NCBI GenBank assembly: GCA_023374025.1
Contig: SIJG01000061.1
Span: 415,853 to 479,852 of the forward strand
Source of the DNA: Heterodera schachtii
Taxonomy: Eukaryota; Nematoda; Chromadorea; Rhabditida; Heteroderidae
Reading direction: 5' to 3'
Length of the DNA: 64,000 bases
Part shown: positions 1 to 12,600 of the stretch, in pieces
Position numbering within the stretch: the stretch's first letter is position 1
Layout of the letters: the number at the start of each line of letters is the position of its first letter
Program-made: the position numbers and the translations under genes
Notes under the pieces: generated by a model
Databases searched by the model: none
Told to the model about the DNA's origin: nothing
What the model saw: only the letters and a program-made list of their open reading frames with translations

Positions 1-1948
1 CAATACCGCTATTACCGTACCATTATGATTCCATTTTATTTTTCACAAATTGTTCAAAATGTTGTCAACGAGCGAAATCTAACTTTGTTTTTATGAAAAA
101 TGTCAAAAAATGTAATCATTCTGATTCTGAAAGAGGGCTTCATGGGGTTTTTACAAGCATTGAATTAAAATTAGGTTAGTGAAATGTATGTAATTTTAAT
201 AATTTTTATTTTCAAGCTATGGAATTGGGATATAAAATTGATAAATTCTATAGGTAAGGAATATTAAAAACAAATTTAACAATTCGATTTAGGGCATATC
301 ATTTCGAAAAATTTCATTCTGATCTATAAAGGATATGTTCGGAAATTTCTTAAGCTCAAAGTATGAATAGGGAAAAATTTGGCTAATTTTATTAATATAG
401 GTTGAATCATCGGGATGGCCCCCTAATCTTAATAATGATGAAGAAAAACAACATTTTATTTCCGAATATAAACGAATTTTTAACATAAAATTAGACCAGA
501 ACAACATTATACCGAACGCCGGTATGAGATACATTGCAAAACTCTTACTTAATTCACTTTGGGGCAAATTTGGGTTTGTTTAAATTTTGAGTTAAAATTA
601 AAAATTTTTTTAGAATGCGAAATAAGTTGTCGAAAAACAAAATAATAAGCCAACCTTCAGAGTATTTTGAACTTTTATTTGACCATAAAATCGTCTTATC
701 TAAACCAGTAATCCTTAATAATGACGCAATACGCATTATATACAGAGAACAAAACGAATTTGTTAGGCCGCACAGCGTGTCCAATATAATAATAGCTCTA
801 TGGTATAACATTCTTTAAAAATTTAACTATGACATTTTCGTAGGACCACAAGTCAGGCAAGAATCATTTTGTATAAATGGCTCCAAACTGTTAAATCGGA
901 CAAAGATAATCATTTGCTATACTCAGATACAGGTGCTATTAATGAATAGGAAAATACTAATTTTTTGTTTTAGATAGTGTAATATACAAGGGTGCACCCC
1001 AAAATTTCGCCGCCGAAATTTCGCCGCCGAAATTACGCCGCCGAAATTTCGCCGGACGGAATTTCGCCGGCCGAAATTTCGCCGGGACATAATTTCGCCG
1101 CCGAAATTTCGCCGGGACATAATTTCGCCAAAGAAATTTTTTTTTTAAATTAGGAAATTTCCAAGAAAAAAATTCTAAGAAATTTTTTATATGGAAATTT
1201 CAATGAAAAATTTTTGAAAAAATTTCTTTTAACGATTTTTTTGGAAACATTTTCGAAAAACTTACTAATTTATCATAAATTTCAAAAAAAAATCCCTGAA
1301 AATTTTTTCTAAATTTTTTTTGAGATTTTCGTATAAGAAATTCAAAGATTTTTTCTTAAAAAATTTCTACGTCTAATTTTTATTTTATTTTTTTTGCGGC
1401 GAAATTTTGTCCCGGCGAAATTTCGGCCGGCGAAATTTCGGCGGCGAAATTTTGTCCCGTCCCCATATACAAACACCAAAAGGGTAAAAACCCATCGCTT
1501 TTGGAGAATACTTAGGGTATACAGTTTTTTTTAATCTTTAATATGTATTTTAATTTAAGCGAAATGTCCCATGAAAATAATTGAAATAAAATTCTCGAAT
1601 TCGTTTCTGGTGGTAGTAAGCAATACTCAATAAAATTTGAAAATGAAATTGACGGAAAAATTTGGTATAAAACTAAAATGAAAGGTAATTGTCACAATCA
1701 AAAATATGCGAATCAATAATTTAGGGATAACGTTTAACAAAAAAAATAACTTAGACCACGAGGACTTCAAAGAAATGATTTTAAATATTACCGAAGAAAA
1801 GAGAAAATATTTCAATTATGATAAATTTGGACCATCACGAGACAGTAAAATATTGTCCCAAAAAATGACCAAAGAGTACAAACCCGTTCAAAAAAAAGGA
1901 ATAATCGACGAAATTTTGATATTATTCCCTATGGATTTTGGTGAATAA
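1..1948 (+). pseudogene. Family B DNA polymerase (DNA_pol_B_2, Polinton/linear-plasmid type), 3' half, decayed
   Basis: This is the C-terminal half of a protein-primed replicative DNA polymerase of the class found in Polinton/Maverick elements and linear plasmids. Exons read by conserved motifs and splice signals are 1-174, 217-253, 293-360, 401-573, 614-802, 844-932, 974-989 continued at 1473-1523, 1561-1684 and 1725-1948. The introns are 36-42 nt, GT..AG. Visible landmarks are the ELGYKI segment (221-240), the motif B block KLLLNSLWGKFG (about 537-573), TTSQARIILYKWL (845-884), motif C YSDTDS split by an intron at 932/974, a GEYLG block (about 1503-1517), the EFVSGG block (1597-1614) and a C-terminal region ending at 1948. 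Decay is clear: a frameshift near 322-327, a MITE in the motif C exon, a one-base shift near 1490 and TGA at 1582. The N-terminal half lies outside the window. The family call is firm; whether the parent was a Polinton or a plasmid-type element is unresolved. Confidence 0.85.
990..1464. mobile_element. 475-bp foldback MITE (GCCGCCGAAATTTC family) with 8-bp target duplication
   Basis: The element is flanked by perfect 8-bp direct repeats ATATACAA at 982-989 and 1465-1472. Its ends are inverted: the left end carries CAAAATTTCGCCGCC (about 1000) and the right end its complement GGCGGCGAAATTTTG (about 1440-1455). Both arms are built from a short GC-rich minisatellite unit (GCCGCCGAAATTTC and variants), six or more times at left and about four at right, around an A/T-rich core. 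An 8-bp duplication is the habit of hAT-type transposases, so this is probably a non-autonomous hAT derivative. It splits the polymerase motif C exon. Confidence 0.85.
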
Positions 1949-2345
1949 AACTTGAAACCTTTTTAAAAATTTCTTAAATAATGTTTTTTCGTTGTACAAT
2001 ATTTTAATTTTTTTTACGTTAATTTGTTTTTTTAAGATAAAATGTGCTATGACTATGAATTTTAGTATGACCGATTTAAAGAGCATGTTTTAGAAATAAT
2101 TATATTAATCATCTTTTTAGTTTGCTTTTGCTTTTCTTTCTTGGGATGGCTTTGCGGTTCATAAAATGTGCTAAAAAATATAAAAAACCTATTGACAAGT
2201 ACAACGGATCTTCAAAAAATAAGTAATACATTGTCGTGTCACGGACCATTTAAATAATAAAGGCTAAAATATTAAATAAATTAATAGTGAGAATTAGAAA
2301 AAAATTTCATGTTATAATTTGTTTCTTAAAAAGAAAAACGAATTA
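1949..2345 (+). other. Intergenic; possible remnant with hydrophobic segment
   Basis: No intact gene seen. Around 2095-2162 one plus-strand frame reads a strongly hydrophobic run (ILIIFLVCFCFSFLGWLC) ending at a stop. It could be the trace of a small membrane protein gene next to the polymerase, but no start, splice context or homology supports it. Confidence 0.2.
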
Positions 2346-2352
2346 ATATATT

Positions 2353-2919
2353 TTAACTCAGGGTTTCGATCTCAAAATTTTGAAAATCCTCATTTGGCAT
2401 GAAAAATCCTCATTTTGTAAAACATCAAAAATTGCGAACAAAATCAATTAAGAGTCATATTTTTCGTTTGAAACAATCACGGCGCCTATCAGCTTAAACG
2501 TCAGATTCGTGATCAGCATCAAAAAAATAGTATATAAAAAAATAATAGAGAAAAATTTTAAGGGGTGGCAAAACCCGAAAGTACCCAAATCTCATTTAAA
2601 ACCTCAAAAAAATTCGATTTTTATTGTTTTAATAAATTGACATTTCTTAAATTTTTTGCTTTTAAATTGCTTTTTTGTGGCGCGGTTTTCCAAAAAACTT
2701 TTGGAAACATTGGGGGAGGGGGTCCGGCAGTCATGTGTTTTTGTCACTTTTTTCTCAAAAGACCACAAAAATCCTCAAATTTCTCAAAAGACCATAAAAA
2801 TCCTCAAATTTCTCAAAAGACCACAAAAATCCGCAAATCCTCATTTTCCAAAAAAATCTTCTTTGGCCCTCTAAAAGACCACAAAATGAGGAAAAATCCT
2901 CAGTAAATCCAACTCAGTC
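2353..2919. mobile_element. Probable degenerate MITE with internal tandem repeat
   Basis: AACTCAG occurs at both edges (about 2357-2363 and 2913-2919), and the ends carry TCCTCATTTTGT (left) against ACAAAATGAGGA (right), suggesting inverted termini. The interior contains a ~33-bp tandem unit (AAAGACCACAAAAATCCTC-type, about 2755-2835, three imperfect copies) and one copy of the dispersed GC-hairpin family (about 2675-2735: GTGGCGCGGTTTTCC then GGGGGAGGGGGTCCGGC). Open frames here are repeat artefacts. Confidence 0.5.
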
Positions 2920-4437
2920 TCAAATAATGACTTCATCATTCCATGAATTTTGTAAATATTATAATAGCATTAATATTTGAATTAGATTTTAACAATTTAT
3001 TAGTATAATTTCTTTAAAGTCAAAATTAATTGATATAATATATAAAATATTATGAACTGTTGTTATAAATAATTAAATTTATAATAAAGCAAAAATAAAA
3101 AACCTAACAACTTCAGGTAAACACATAAATTGACATATTTAAACAACAAAACAATATTATACTAAAATAATGAACATGAGGCTGATTAAAATGGTCTTTT
3201 GGAAAACGAGAAAGCTTACAAGAAAATAATTACAATTAAAAAAGTTAGCTGCAATATTTGATAATATCATAACATTGTAAATATATAAATGGCACATATT
3301 TCCATAAGATTAAAACTTGTGACAAAAAAAAAGAAAATTTAAAAGATCGATATTAACGAATAAGTGAGTAAACAGTTAAATCATAAATAACATTATTAAT
3401 ATAAAACTTAATATAATTTTAAGAAGAAAAAATATAAGCAAAAAAATAAATTATAAAACAAAAACAAATGGAATCAAATAGTTCATATAATTTAAACGAT
3501 AAATTTTAAACTAAAAACCTTTAAAAATTTATTAATGATGAAAAATTTAAATAAATATTTTATTGAGGTAAATCGAAGCGATTGGTTGTCAATATAATGC
3601 AAGAGATAAAGATAAAATGAAAAATATTAATATAATTTGTATAAATTAAAATCACAAAATAATAATTTTGCTATTAGAATAAGATAATACAATTTATATG
3701 TTATTAATTAGAAATAAATGAAATATTTTTAATTTAGTAGACAGTTCTCATTAAAAACTAATTTTTTTAAATAGATAATAAGAATTAGAAAGAATTGTTA
3801 ATTCTATAAAACATTAATAAAAACTCTATTTTAATTTCACATTTCTACAAATAATACGCTTTCCGAATAAAAATTACAATTACAACAAAGAATTATTCTT
3901 TTTCAAATTATATTTTGAAAATAAGTATAGTAATTTTCGAGCTGCGGGTACATATAATATAAATCTGTTAAATAATTAAGTAGGATGAAGCAATTATATA
4001 TTAGAATAAATAAAAAATAAAAATTTTTTAAAGCATTTACCTAAATTAAATAAAAAAAAATCAAAAATTTATAAAAAGCATCATTAATAGATTAAATTTG
4101 ATTGAATAAATTAAAAGCAAATTTTTACGAAATAATACCGAATAATTTTATTAAAAATATAAAGATTAACAAAAAACTAAAAAATAACTATGATATAAAT
4201 TAAAATAATACCATAAAAATTTGTACTAAAGTTAATATTTAAGGAAATAAGGAAAACATATAAATTGCTTGTATAAAATTATGAAATTATTAATAAATTA
4301 ATAATCCTAAAAAATGTTTTTGAATTTGGGCCAAGTTATGAATTTATATATATTACCCATTTTGTTTTGGAACCCATTGGCGGATTTACAAAACGCGCAT
4401 GGGTGGCGGTTTTACGAAATGCACTAGCACCTTTTTT
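2920..4437. other. A-rich gene desert
   Basis: About 1.5 kb of very AT-rich DNA with the plus strand enriched in A over T. No frame of convincing composition, no splice-bounded exon and no RNA gene was found. Confidence 0.7.
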
Positions 4438-4745
4438 TAGGGTACATGTCAACTCGCCGACGCACGACTCGCCGACGGACTAATCTTTTGTTCGTAACTT
4501 TTTTCTTTGTTTACCAATTTTATAAAATTTATGTTATTTAGAAGCTTTAAGTGTTTAGAAACTATCATTAAGCTGATGATAAGCGATTAAATAATTCTCC
4601 AAAGAGTTATTATGCAAAAAATTGAAAAAAATGTGAATTTCATGAGTTTTATTTTCTAACTCTTTGGAAAGTAGAAAAAGAAAAAAGTTAGGCACAAAAG
4701 ATTACTCCGTCGGCGAGTCGTGCGTCGGCGAGTTGAACTGTTCCC
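4438..4745. mobile_element. ~308-bp MITE with ~65-bp terminal inverted repeats (CGACGCACGACTCGCCGACG family)
   Basis: The left arm reads CAACTCGCCGACGCACGACT and continues CGCCGACGGACTAATCTTTT; the right arm (about 4681-4742) is its reverse complement with few differences. The candidate target duplication is CCTTTTTT (4430-4437 and 4746-4753), uncertain because it is homopolymeric. The centre is AT-rich and non-coding. Eight-bp duplication and the TAGGG start would fit a hAT-type MITE. Confidence 0.85.
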
Positions 4746-4753
4746 CCTTTTTT

Positions 4754-6590
4754 ATTTATAATAATACGAAGGTAATTTTTATTATAAATATTATTGATTT
4801 CAAAACAATTTTATTTTATTTTTTATAAAATTGAAATTTCAGTTTGCATTAGTAAATAAAAATTTTTAGGCATAAAACATCTTATTTCGTTAGCAATTCA
4901 TTTAGTTCGCAATAGGTTATTAGTAATCAATAATTTATTTTAACAATTAAATTTTACTTAAGTGCTGTTTATTTCTTGAATTTTTAAATATGAGAATTTT
5001 TTTGATGGCTTTTTATTATCCTTGATTAAATCAGAAGATCACAATAGCACGAACTTGTCCGTGCGCTAGTGAATTTCATCAGGATGATTAGGCTGTTCAT
5101 AAGCATTAATGATGGTATTCCATCATTTTCGTAATCTTGCGCTAAACTGTTTAGTTTTTTTAATTATATTATACAATTTAATAGACAAAAGTGTTTATTT
5201 TTACAGGGTGTAATTGCTCCATTTTAAATGGCTAATTTTTTAATCTAAAATACTCACATTTTAGTTTTTTTTTTTGCTTTTTTAAATATATTTGCCTGTA
5301 CAAATTTTAAAATCCATGACTCAAAAAACTTTACCGACAATTTGCTTCTCATTCCACAATTTTTTTTTTATTGAACACGTTATTGATTCATTTCATTAAT
5401 CATTAACAAATATGTATTAAAATTTGATTTTTTAAATTTTTTTAATTCATTAATTATTCAGATAATTCAGTAGAATCTATTGATAGTCTTGAATTTTTAG
5501 TTCATTATTTCATTGTTTCAATGTTTATTTATTGTTTTTATTAATGAACTTTATATTTTTTCGCGGAACTTGCAGTTTAAGTTTAATAAACTGCATATAT
5601 CAAATAAACATGATAAATTTTAGATCGGTTATAATATAACGCATTCTAGAAAAAATTTTTTTGAAAAGATTGTAAAATTCGTGTAATGAATTTTTTTAAA
5701 TATTTCAAATATTTGCCTTTAATATTAAGATACAAACGAAAATAAACCGAGATAAATATTATAAAAAAATAATTTTAATATATTAATTTATTTTTCAATA
5801 TTCCATTTATAAATGTTTACAATTTCCATTTTTATTAGTTTAATATTTGTTTGTGAAGAATTCAAAAATGGCTAATTTATACACATGTAAAAAAACACCA
5901 AAGTATAAAAAACGATCATGGTTTTAAAATAGCAGCATAATTTGAACGCATAAAAATTTTTTAATCGAAAAATATGTTTTATCTAACTACTTTGAAAAAC
6001 GGTATTATAAAATTTATCTTTACAAATTAACTGGAAATATGTGATAATTTTAATTCTAGTTTATATAAACAAAATTACGTACGAATGGAATGATTATGCC
6101 CGAAATTTCAGTGAAACACTGCAAGAAACAAAAAATATAATATTAAATAATTAAGAGATTATCATGAGAAATAAATGATTAAGAAATAATAAATAAATAT
6201 CTCAAAACTAAATCTTTTGATCTATTGTTGCAGGGATTCGATTTGCCTGGTTAAAACCAATTCTTAATAAAACAAAATGTAAAATCATAATTAAATTTTT
6301 GCCAAATGCTTCAAAATTTCAAGCCAAAACTGGAAAAATTGTCATGGCTTTTTAAGTACCTTAATATAATTTTTGAGATTTAATACTAAAAAACGAAATT
6401 CAAGGGCTATCGTATGATAATAAGATTGATAAGATTGTGCAAATTGGTTGAGTCTGAGAAAAGTGAGTTGATTTAGTCAAAAATTTAGCAAATTTTTGCA
6501 CTTTTTGTCCCTTGACATAGTACCTACTAATTAAAACAAAAACATTTAATTTGAATTCTTTTAAAAGAATATAAAAAAGTTTAAGGAATA
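4754..6590. other. AT-rich intergenic DNA
   Basis: No gene, RNA or clear mobile element seen. The first half is T-rich on the plus strand. Confidence 0.6.
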
Positions 6591-6660
6591 GGGAAGGGGC
6601 CGACGTTGCCGATAAGCGCTGCTAGAAAATTTTTTTTTCAAAATTTTGCTCTGTTCAAAA
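6588..6660 (-). repeat. Dispersed GC-hairpin repeat family, copy A (divergent)
   Basis: GGGGCCGACGTTGCCGATAA followed by GCGCTGCTAG and a T-rich run resembles the core seen in the other copies (GGGGG..GGYGGTGCCGATAGGCGCCGCCGGGAAAATTTTT). It lies in otherwise AT-rich DNA. Short overlapping open frames on both strands come from this repeat. Confidence 0.5.
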
Positions 6661-6976
6661 TATTTTTTATGTGTTAAAAACTCTCTAAGAGTGATAAGAA
6701 AACATGTTAAAATTTTTATTTTTCTCGCCTGCAAATCAGTACAAAACCAAGAAACGTACAACAAACGGAGACCATTGAAAAATTATATACATTTTTTTTT
6801 ATTACTTTACTGTAGAGTAGCAATTTAATTTAAAACACTCGTTAGCAATGAGTTTTCTAGTTAAAATTCAAGTAAATTTTTTGAACAAATTTTTATTTGA
6901 TATTTTTTAAATAAAATATTGATTCTTTTAATGTTTGTCGAAATTACAAATTTTAACTTATAATTTTTCAATGATA

Positions 6977-7048
6977 TGCCCAAATGAGACTCGAACACAC
7001 GTCATTCCCGAACTGTAGAATGCTCAAGCCGATTGAGCTAACAAAAAG
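6977..7048 (-). tRNA. tRNA-like sequence, probable tRNA pseudogene
   Basis: On the minus strand, TTAGCTCAATCGG matches the internal A box (D arm) and TGTTCGAGTCT is close to the B box (T arm). A 4-5 bp stem can form at the anticodon arm position. The acceptor stem does not pair well and the anticodon loop is too long, so no anticodon is assigned. It is best read as a degenerate tRNA or tRNA-derived repeat. Confidence 0.5.
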
Positions 7049-10000
7049 GTCACCGTTTTATAGGTTTTTTCATGTTCTTAATACCATTTTCAATGCTGAA
7101 TTTGTATTAATTTAAAATAAATATTTTTATTCAATAATTTTATACCCATGCCGCACGTGGAAATTCTCTAATAAATTTTACCCAGCAATAAATGTCAAAA
7201 AAGTTTAGGAAAAAGACACAAAAATTTTTTAAATGAAAATATCGATTAGAACAAGTAATTTTTTTGGTTTTCGTTTTTAAGAAGCATTTAAAACCGCGAT
7301 AAAAATAAATAAAGTCTAAAATTTTTGAAAAAATAATTTTGGTTGACTAAACATAGGAGCATCAAGTTAAAAAATAAAGATAATCATGAAGGTTATACAA
7401 AAAATAATTTTAAGAAAAATGAGGGCTATTTTATTTTCAAACGATAATAAAATAGAAAAATTTTTTGGATAAACAAAATCAAACATTTGGTAACTATGAT
7501 ACATTAAACTTCAAAAAACAACTAAATTTTAGTAATTTGTCTATTCAACTTTATAACAATAAAAATAAAGAAATTCATAAAAAAATGTTGATCTGCAAAA
7601 GGATATTTGTTTGTTGTTCTTCGATATCTATGAAAGTAATTAAAAACCCGACGAATAAAATTTAAAATCTTCTTGATAGTCAATATATTGCAATTTTACA
7701 TATGAAAGTGTGCTTAAGAACGTATGATTTTTGAAACTTATAAAAAAAGACTGATAAAAGAAAACTAGTTATGATTATTTACACATTTATCGGCAATTAA
7801 AAATGCCAATGTAATATTAATTTAAAGATTTTTAAATATATTTTTATAGAAAAGACATTAAAATGAAAAGAAAAACTTAAAATTTACAAAAAGAAATAAT
7901 TTATAAAGAATAATAGCAAATTAAAACAAATGCGTTGTTTAAAATGAAGTATTAAAAATAAATGATAAATACAGATTAATTGAGAAGTTTTTCGTCAATG
8001 AATAAATCTTCAATATTTAAATCTCACATAAATGAAAATTTAATTCGGAAGAGCCAAGCATATAGCTTATTAATGAGAAAAGGTGAAGTTAGTCAGAATA
8101 TTGCGTTATTCACACAATAAAAAATATTAATGTGGTTAATTGAGACATGAATATAATGAAAGTGATCGGAATTCGAGTAACGTATACAAATTTTCCATAA
8201 AAAAATAATAAGAATATAGGTACATTACATTTTTGTCATGTTCGATAACTAAATATTTATTTAAAAAACTAATAAAGATTTAATTTTATCACAAAAACTT
8301 AAAAATTATATAAAAAATAATTCTTGAAAAGTAATAAAATATAAAAATTTTAAATTTAAAAAATTTATATAACGAAGAATATTTAGAACAAGCAAAAAAA
8401 ACATTCAGCAAGAGAAACAAAATTAAACTATTCTGAATAATATTAAAATATAAAAACGACGCAAATACTGAATTAAAAAAAACACCAAATTAAATATAGC
8501 AAATATCAATGTCGAAGCTATAGTTCACTAGATATAAAAAAGGTTTTCATATTAAAAATATTGATATAAAGAAAAAGTTTAAAAAAAAATCATTCAATAA
8601 AAAATACTGATGTATTACGAAAAAAGGTCCACCTTTGTACAATATTAGAAAAATTTGAATGCTATTACTAAAATCAAATTCAAAGCAGAAATAATTTTTA
8701 TTTTTTTATATGTGACAATTACAAAAATTTATTCGCTGCATATTCAAATTTTTAAAAGTTCAACAAAAAAGAAATACACTATTATTTAAAGGCATGCTAT
8801 CTTGAATCTGAATTTCTCAATTGGCAGCTAAATTAGTATATTTATGCATAAAGCACAACAGTTTTTCTAATTTACAGAATAAATTAATATTTGTTAATGA
8901 ACAGGTTTTTAAACAATAACTATTAAAAAAGTACAGCCAAAAGTTTTTAGCATTGAGAGGAAATAATGAAAAAAAAGAAAAAATATGACAATTTTTAAAT
9001 ATATTACGACAATCAAAATAAATGTAAATTTGTTTTGCTGAAAATGGATTAAATAGTTAAACTTTAATAAATGCTAAAAAGAATTAAAAATGAAATAATC
9101 TTTTATTTAGTTTAATAAACAAATATTTTTAATTTATTCAAATACCTAGAACAAATGATTATAAAATAATTGTTTTATTAAAAAAAATTTATAAAAATAC
9201 AATCTTTCATTATCAAATTAACAGATCAAAACTATATAAAACAAAATAATTAATTATTGTTGAAGAAATTTAATTATATCTATTTCCAAAATCGAATACT
9301 TTTTAAAGGCGAATATAGACTTTGCAATTCAAATCGATAACCAGAACTTGAGTAAAAAATAGAAATTTGATATAAAAATATATGGCGAGGGAAAAATTAG
9401 GAGAATGCAAGAAAAATAAATAATTATTCAAATTTTAATCTTTTAACATTTTTTTATTATTTTGAATAAGTAGATTCTTAATAATTAAATTTATTGAATA
9501 AAGCCATAGAAATATATGGATCAAAAAATATAATATCCATTATGCATGCTCTCAAAAAGTATATATGAAAACAATACATAATAATTAAACACCATACTTA
9601 ATAAATGAGAAATTTTTAATTAAAATTAATTCTTTTTTAACAAAAAACAATATAATTTTTTAATATATTTTTTAAATAGTTTATGACAAATCGACTAATT
9701 TAATTGTTGAATAAAAAATGAGGTAAAAACATAAGATATACGAAGAAAACTCAATTCAGATTTTTTGCACTGAAATTTTTTTTTCATATATTATAAATAA
9801 AATAACACAAGTGCTTAAGTTTTTTAAATTCAAGAATAATAATTTTAAACAAACAAAATATAAAATATCGAATAACCTGACAAATTAAAAATTTCAAAAA
9901 TAACAGAAGTTAAAATGATTATTTTGTGACTTTTCAAGTTTAAATGCGTTTTTGATTTTTGCAAAATTTAATTTTTAGATTTAATAACAAAATCAAAAGG

Positions 10001-11845
10001 ATTAACCAAAAAGAGGACAAATCATTAAAAATGACATTTTAAAGTTCGACACCTCATCGAGAATTTATTAACTAATAAATAAAGGATAAGTCAGAATTTG
10101 CAAATAAATATTGAAATGTAAAAAAATCCTGAAAGAAAAATTTTAAATACTAAAAATTTGTTTATCATTATGAATTTATTTAGAAACGATACAAAATTCT
10201 TTATCATACATATGACACGAAACAAATTTACGAATTTTTGAAAGGCTGCGCATGAATTAAATTTAATAAAGAATATATATTAAAAAAAAATCAAAGATTG
10301 TCAATTCAAATAAATTTAATGAAAATATTTCAAATATATTAATTTTCAGCCAGGATTCTGTGGAATTGAGAGAAATCACAAACGCGAGAAAAAAAGACGA
10401 AGCTAATGAACATAAATCATTTTAGTTAGAAGACATTTTAAAAGAATATCAAATAAAGGCAACAATTTAAGTCAAAATTTTAAAAAAATAGCCAATGAAA
10501 ATTAAAACTAATAAATTTAATTAAAAATTAAAATTGTAAATAAAATCTAGTAAATAATCTTAATAAAATAATCACAACATTATCTTTTTCGGCCTAAGCA
10601 ACTGATTTTGTTAGGAAACGAATGAAAAAGACTGAAATACTGGTTAAAATTTTTAAATGCTTAACATGTAAAATGATATAAGTAAAGGAAATTTTCGGTT
10701 TGCATTAAAATAAAATTATTAAAATCTTTTAATAATTTGCCAAAATTATCATTTTTTATTGAAATAAAAAATCTTAAAATAAAAATTTTAATCCAAAATA
10801 CTATTCCAGTGGATGGATTAACCAGCAGCAGGAGAGCGAAATTCATGTATAAAAGCGAAATATCATTAAATTGAATAAGATTATATTACACTTTTTCGCC
10901 ACTGTCACTGATACACATTAGAAAATAAAAAAGTGCTCCTGTATCAAATAAATCTGAGTCGTCTTTCAATTTTAGGAGTAATAAATAATAGATAATTGTT
11001 AGCAAAAATAATTTAAAAACAAAGAATATATTTGTCTAGATACTTATAAGAACAAGAATTCCCGACATTAATAATCTAAAAATTAAAATTTTTCGATTAT
11101 AAAAAAAATTAATTTCATTTCAAAAAAAAATAAAAAATTTATTTAAGAAATGAAACTACATGTTAACCAATATTGCTAAAAGTACGTGCCAATGTGGCGC
11201 TTTTGTTCCGAGAATGATTATTTAAAACGTAGAAAACAAATTCTTTGACCATAAATATAATACTAATAATATTTATTTTAAAAGTTTAATACATACTAAT
11301 TGACAATTTCCTTCTATAATTAGTAATAAAAATTCAAGTCCTATTAAAAAATTTATGACTTACAGACCAATTTTCGGACGTTTTAATGATAGAAAATGAT
11401 TCAAAGAAACTAAAAATAAAAAGTATTAATAAATAATTATTCTGAATTCAGTTTTGGCACCCACATTTATCTTTTTATTTTTTCTTTATTTTTTAGTGTT
11501 ATAGAGTTACTAATATCACTGTTATTTAATGAGGTCATAAATGAAAATTAGAGCAAAAGAAATTTTTACTAGAAAATTCCAACTGCCTAATTTAAATGAA
11601 CGTCATTAATAAAATAATTTCTTATCTTAGAAAAATACACAAAATAAAAGCCTTATATTTAATTTTATCAAATTTATATATTTAATTACACAAATCAAAA
11701 ATAATAAAAGACAGAGCAAAGCCAATATGCCAAACATATTGGAGAAAAAAAATTAAAATGCACAAATTAAGCAGAAAAACTTAGTCTAATGAGAAAACCT
11801 TAAAAACAAAGTAATTGAAATATTGTGAATTAAAATTAAAGATAA
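7049..11845. other. Long A-rich gene desert
   Basis: Nearly 4.8 kb with strong A over T bias on the plus strand and frequent stops in all frames. No gene, tRNA or bounded mobile element recognised. The 66- and 61-codon open frames near 7465 and 10661 look like AT-rich chance frames. Confidence 0.65.
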
Positions 11846-11846
11846 G

Positions 11847-11998
11847 ACTGGTCGGTTTTTTTTGTTTATTTTTTTTTTTGCTATTTTTCGATTTTCGGTT
11901 TTTGACCAAAAAAACACACAGCGAAATTTTTGGATTTTTCGGTTTTTAACCAAAACAACCGACCGAAATAATCAAAAATCAAAACAGTCAACCGACAT
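11847..11998. repeat. Inverted-repeat element (GGTCGGTTTT/ACCGACC)
   Basis: GGTCGGTTTTTTTTG near 11850 faces AACAACCGACCGAAA near 11955, with internal inverted pieces TCGGTTTTTGACC and GGTTTTTAACC. The structure suggests a small foldback element. No target duplication was identified. Confidence 0.45.
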
Positions 11999-12029
11999 TA
12001 TGAAAAATCAGTTGGGCATTTTCTTAACT

Positions 12030-12420
12030 AATTCATTAAAAATTCTTAAAAACTTTCGCTTGGCGACGCCTATCGGCACCGCCGCCCCCAAAGTTTTGGC
12101 AAACAGAACCGAAAAAGCCATGCAAATATCCTTTTTTTGAGATTTTTTGGCCATAACTTTTTTTTTTGAAAACTGATAAAAAATTTTGCTTATTAATGAT
12201 AAAAGTTATTAGCAACAGTGCCGAAAGTGTTGGCGCCGAATTGGAAGGTTTCCCTTTTTTGATTCGGGTATTTGGAAAAAATTTACGGGTCATAAACTGC
12301 AAGCAAAAATGCGAACTCAGTTCATTCACTGGCGATCTGTTGACCCATGGATCAAAAAACTTTAGTTTTACCGGATGCGCCGTCCCAATATGCATATGTA
12401 TGAAAAATTTCAATTACTAA
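12030..12420 (+). repeat. Dispersed GC-hairpin repeat family, copy B with flanking unique part
   Basis: CGACGCCTATCGGCACCGCC followed by GCCCCCAAAGTTTT (12063-12100) is the reverse orientation of the family core. The following ~300 bp (GTGCCGAAAGTGTTGGCGCC, then a stretch to 12420) is GC-richer than its surroundings and probably belongs to the same or a nested element. Open frames exist on both strands, which argues for repeat composition, not coding. Confidence 0.5.
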
Positions 12421-12469
12421 AGCTTTCTTTTTTCTGTTTGCGAACAAATTTGGGACTTTTATTAACATA

Positions 12470-12600
12470 TTTCGGGGTTTTTCTACATATTACATATGTA
12501 CATATTTTTATACATATTTTGGACTTTTTTGCATTTTTTCGTACATATTTTGCAATTTTTGAGGATTTTTTAACGAAAATTTTATAGATGCCCAAAAAAA
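12470..12600. repeat. Low-complexity ACATATTTT repeat
   Basis: Imperfect tandem reiterations of CATATTTT/ACATATT spaced 10-25 bp. It produces open frames on both strands, so these are not called genes. Confidence 0.5.

Noticed and set aside
923..1120. Arg/Asn-rich repeat protein (SRRNFGG repeats, minus strand)
   Set aside because: Translation of the minisatellite in the arm of the 990-1464 MITE.
12036..12420. 125-codon minus and 84-codon plus frames
   Set aside because: Overlapping frames on opposite strands within a dispersed repeat; no domain or codon signal.
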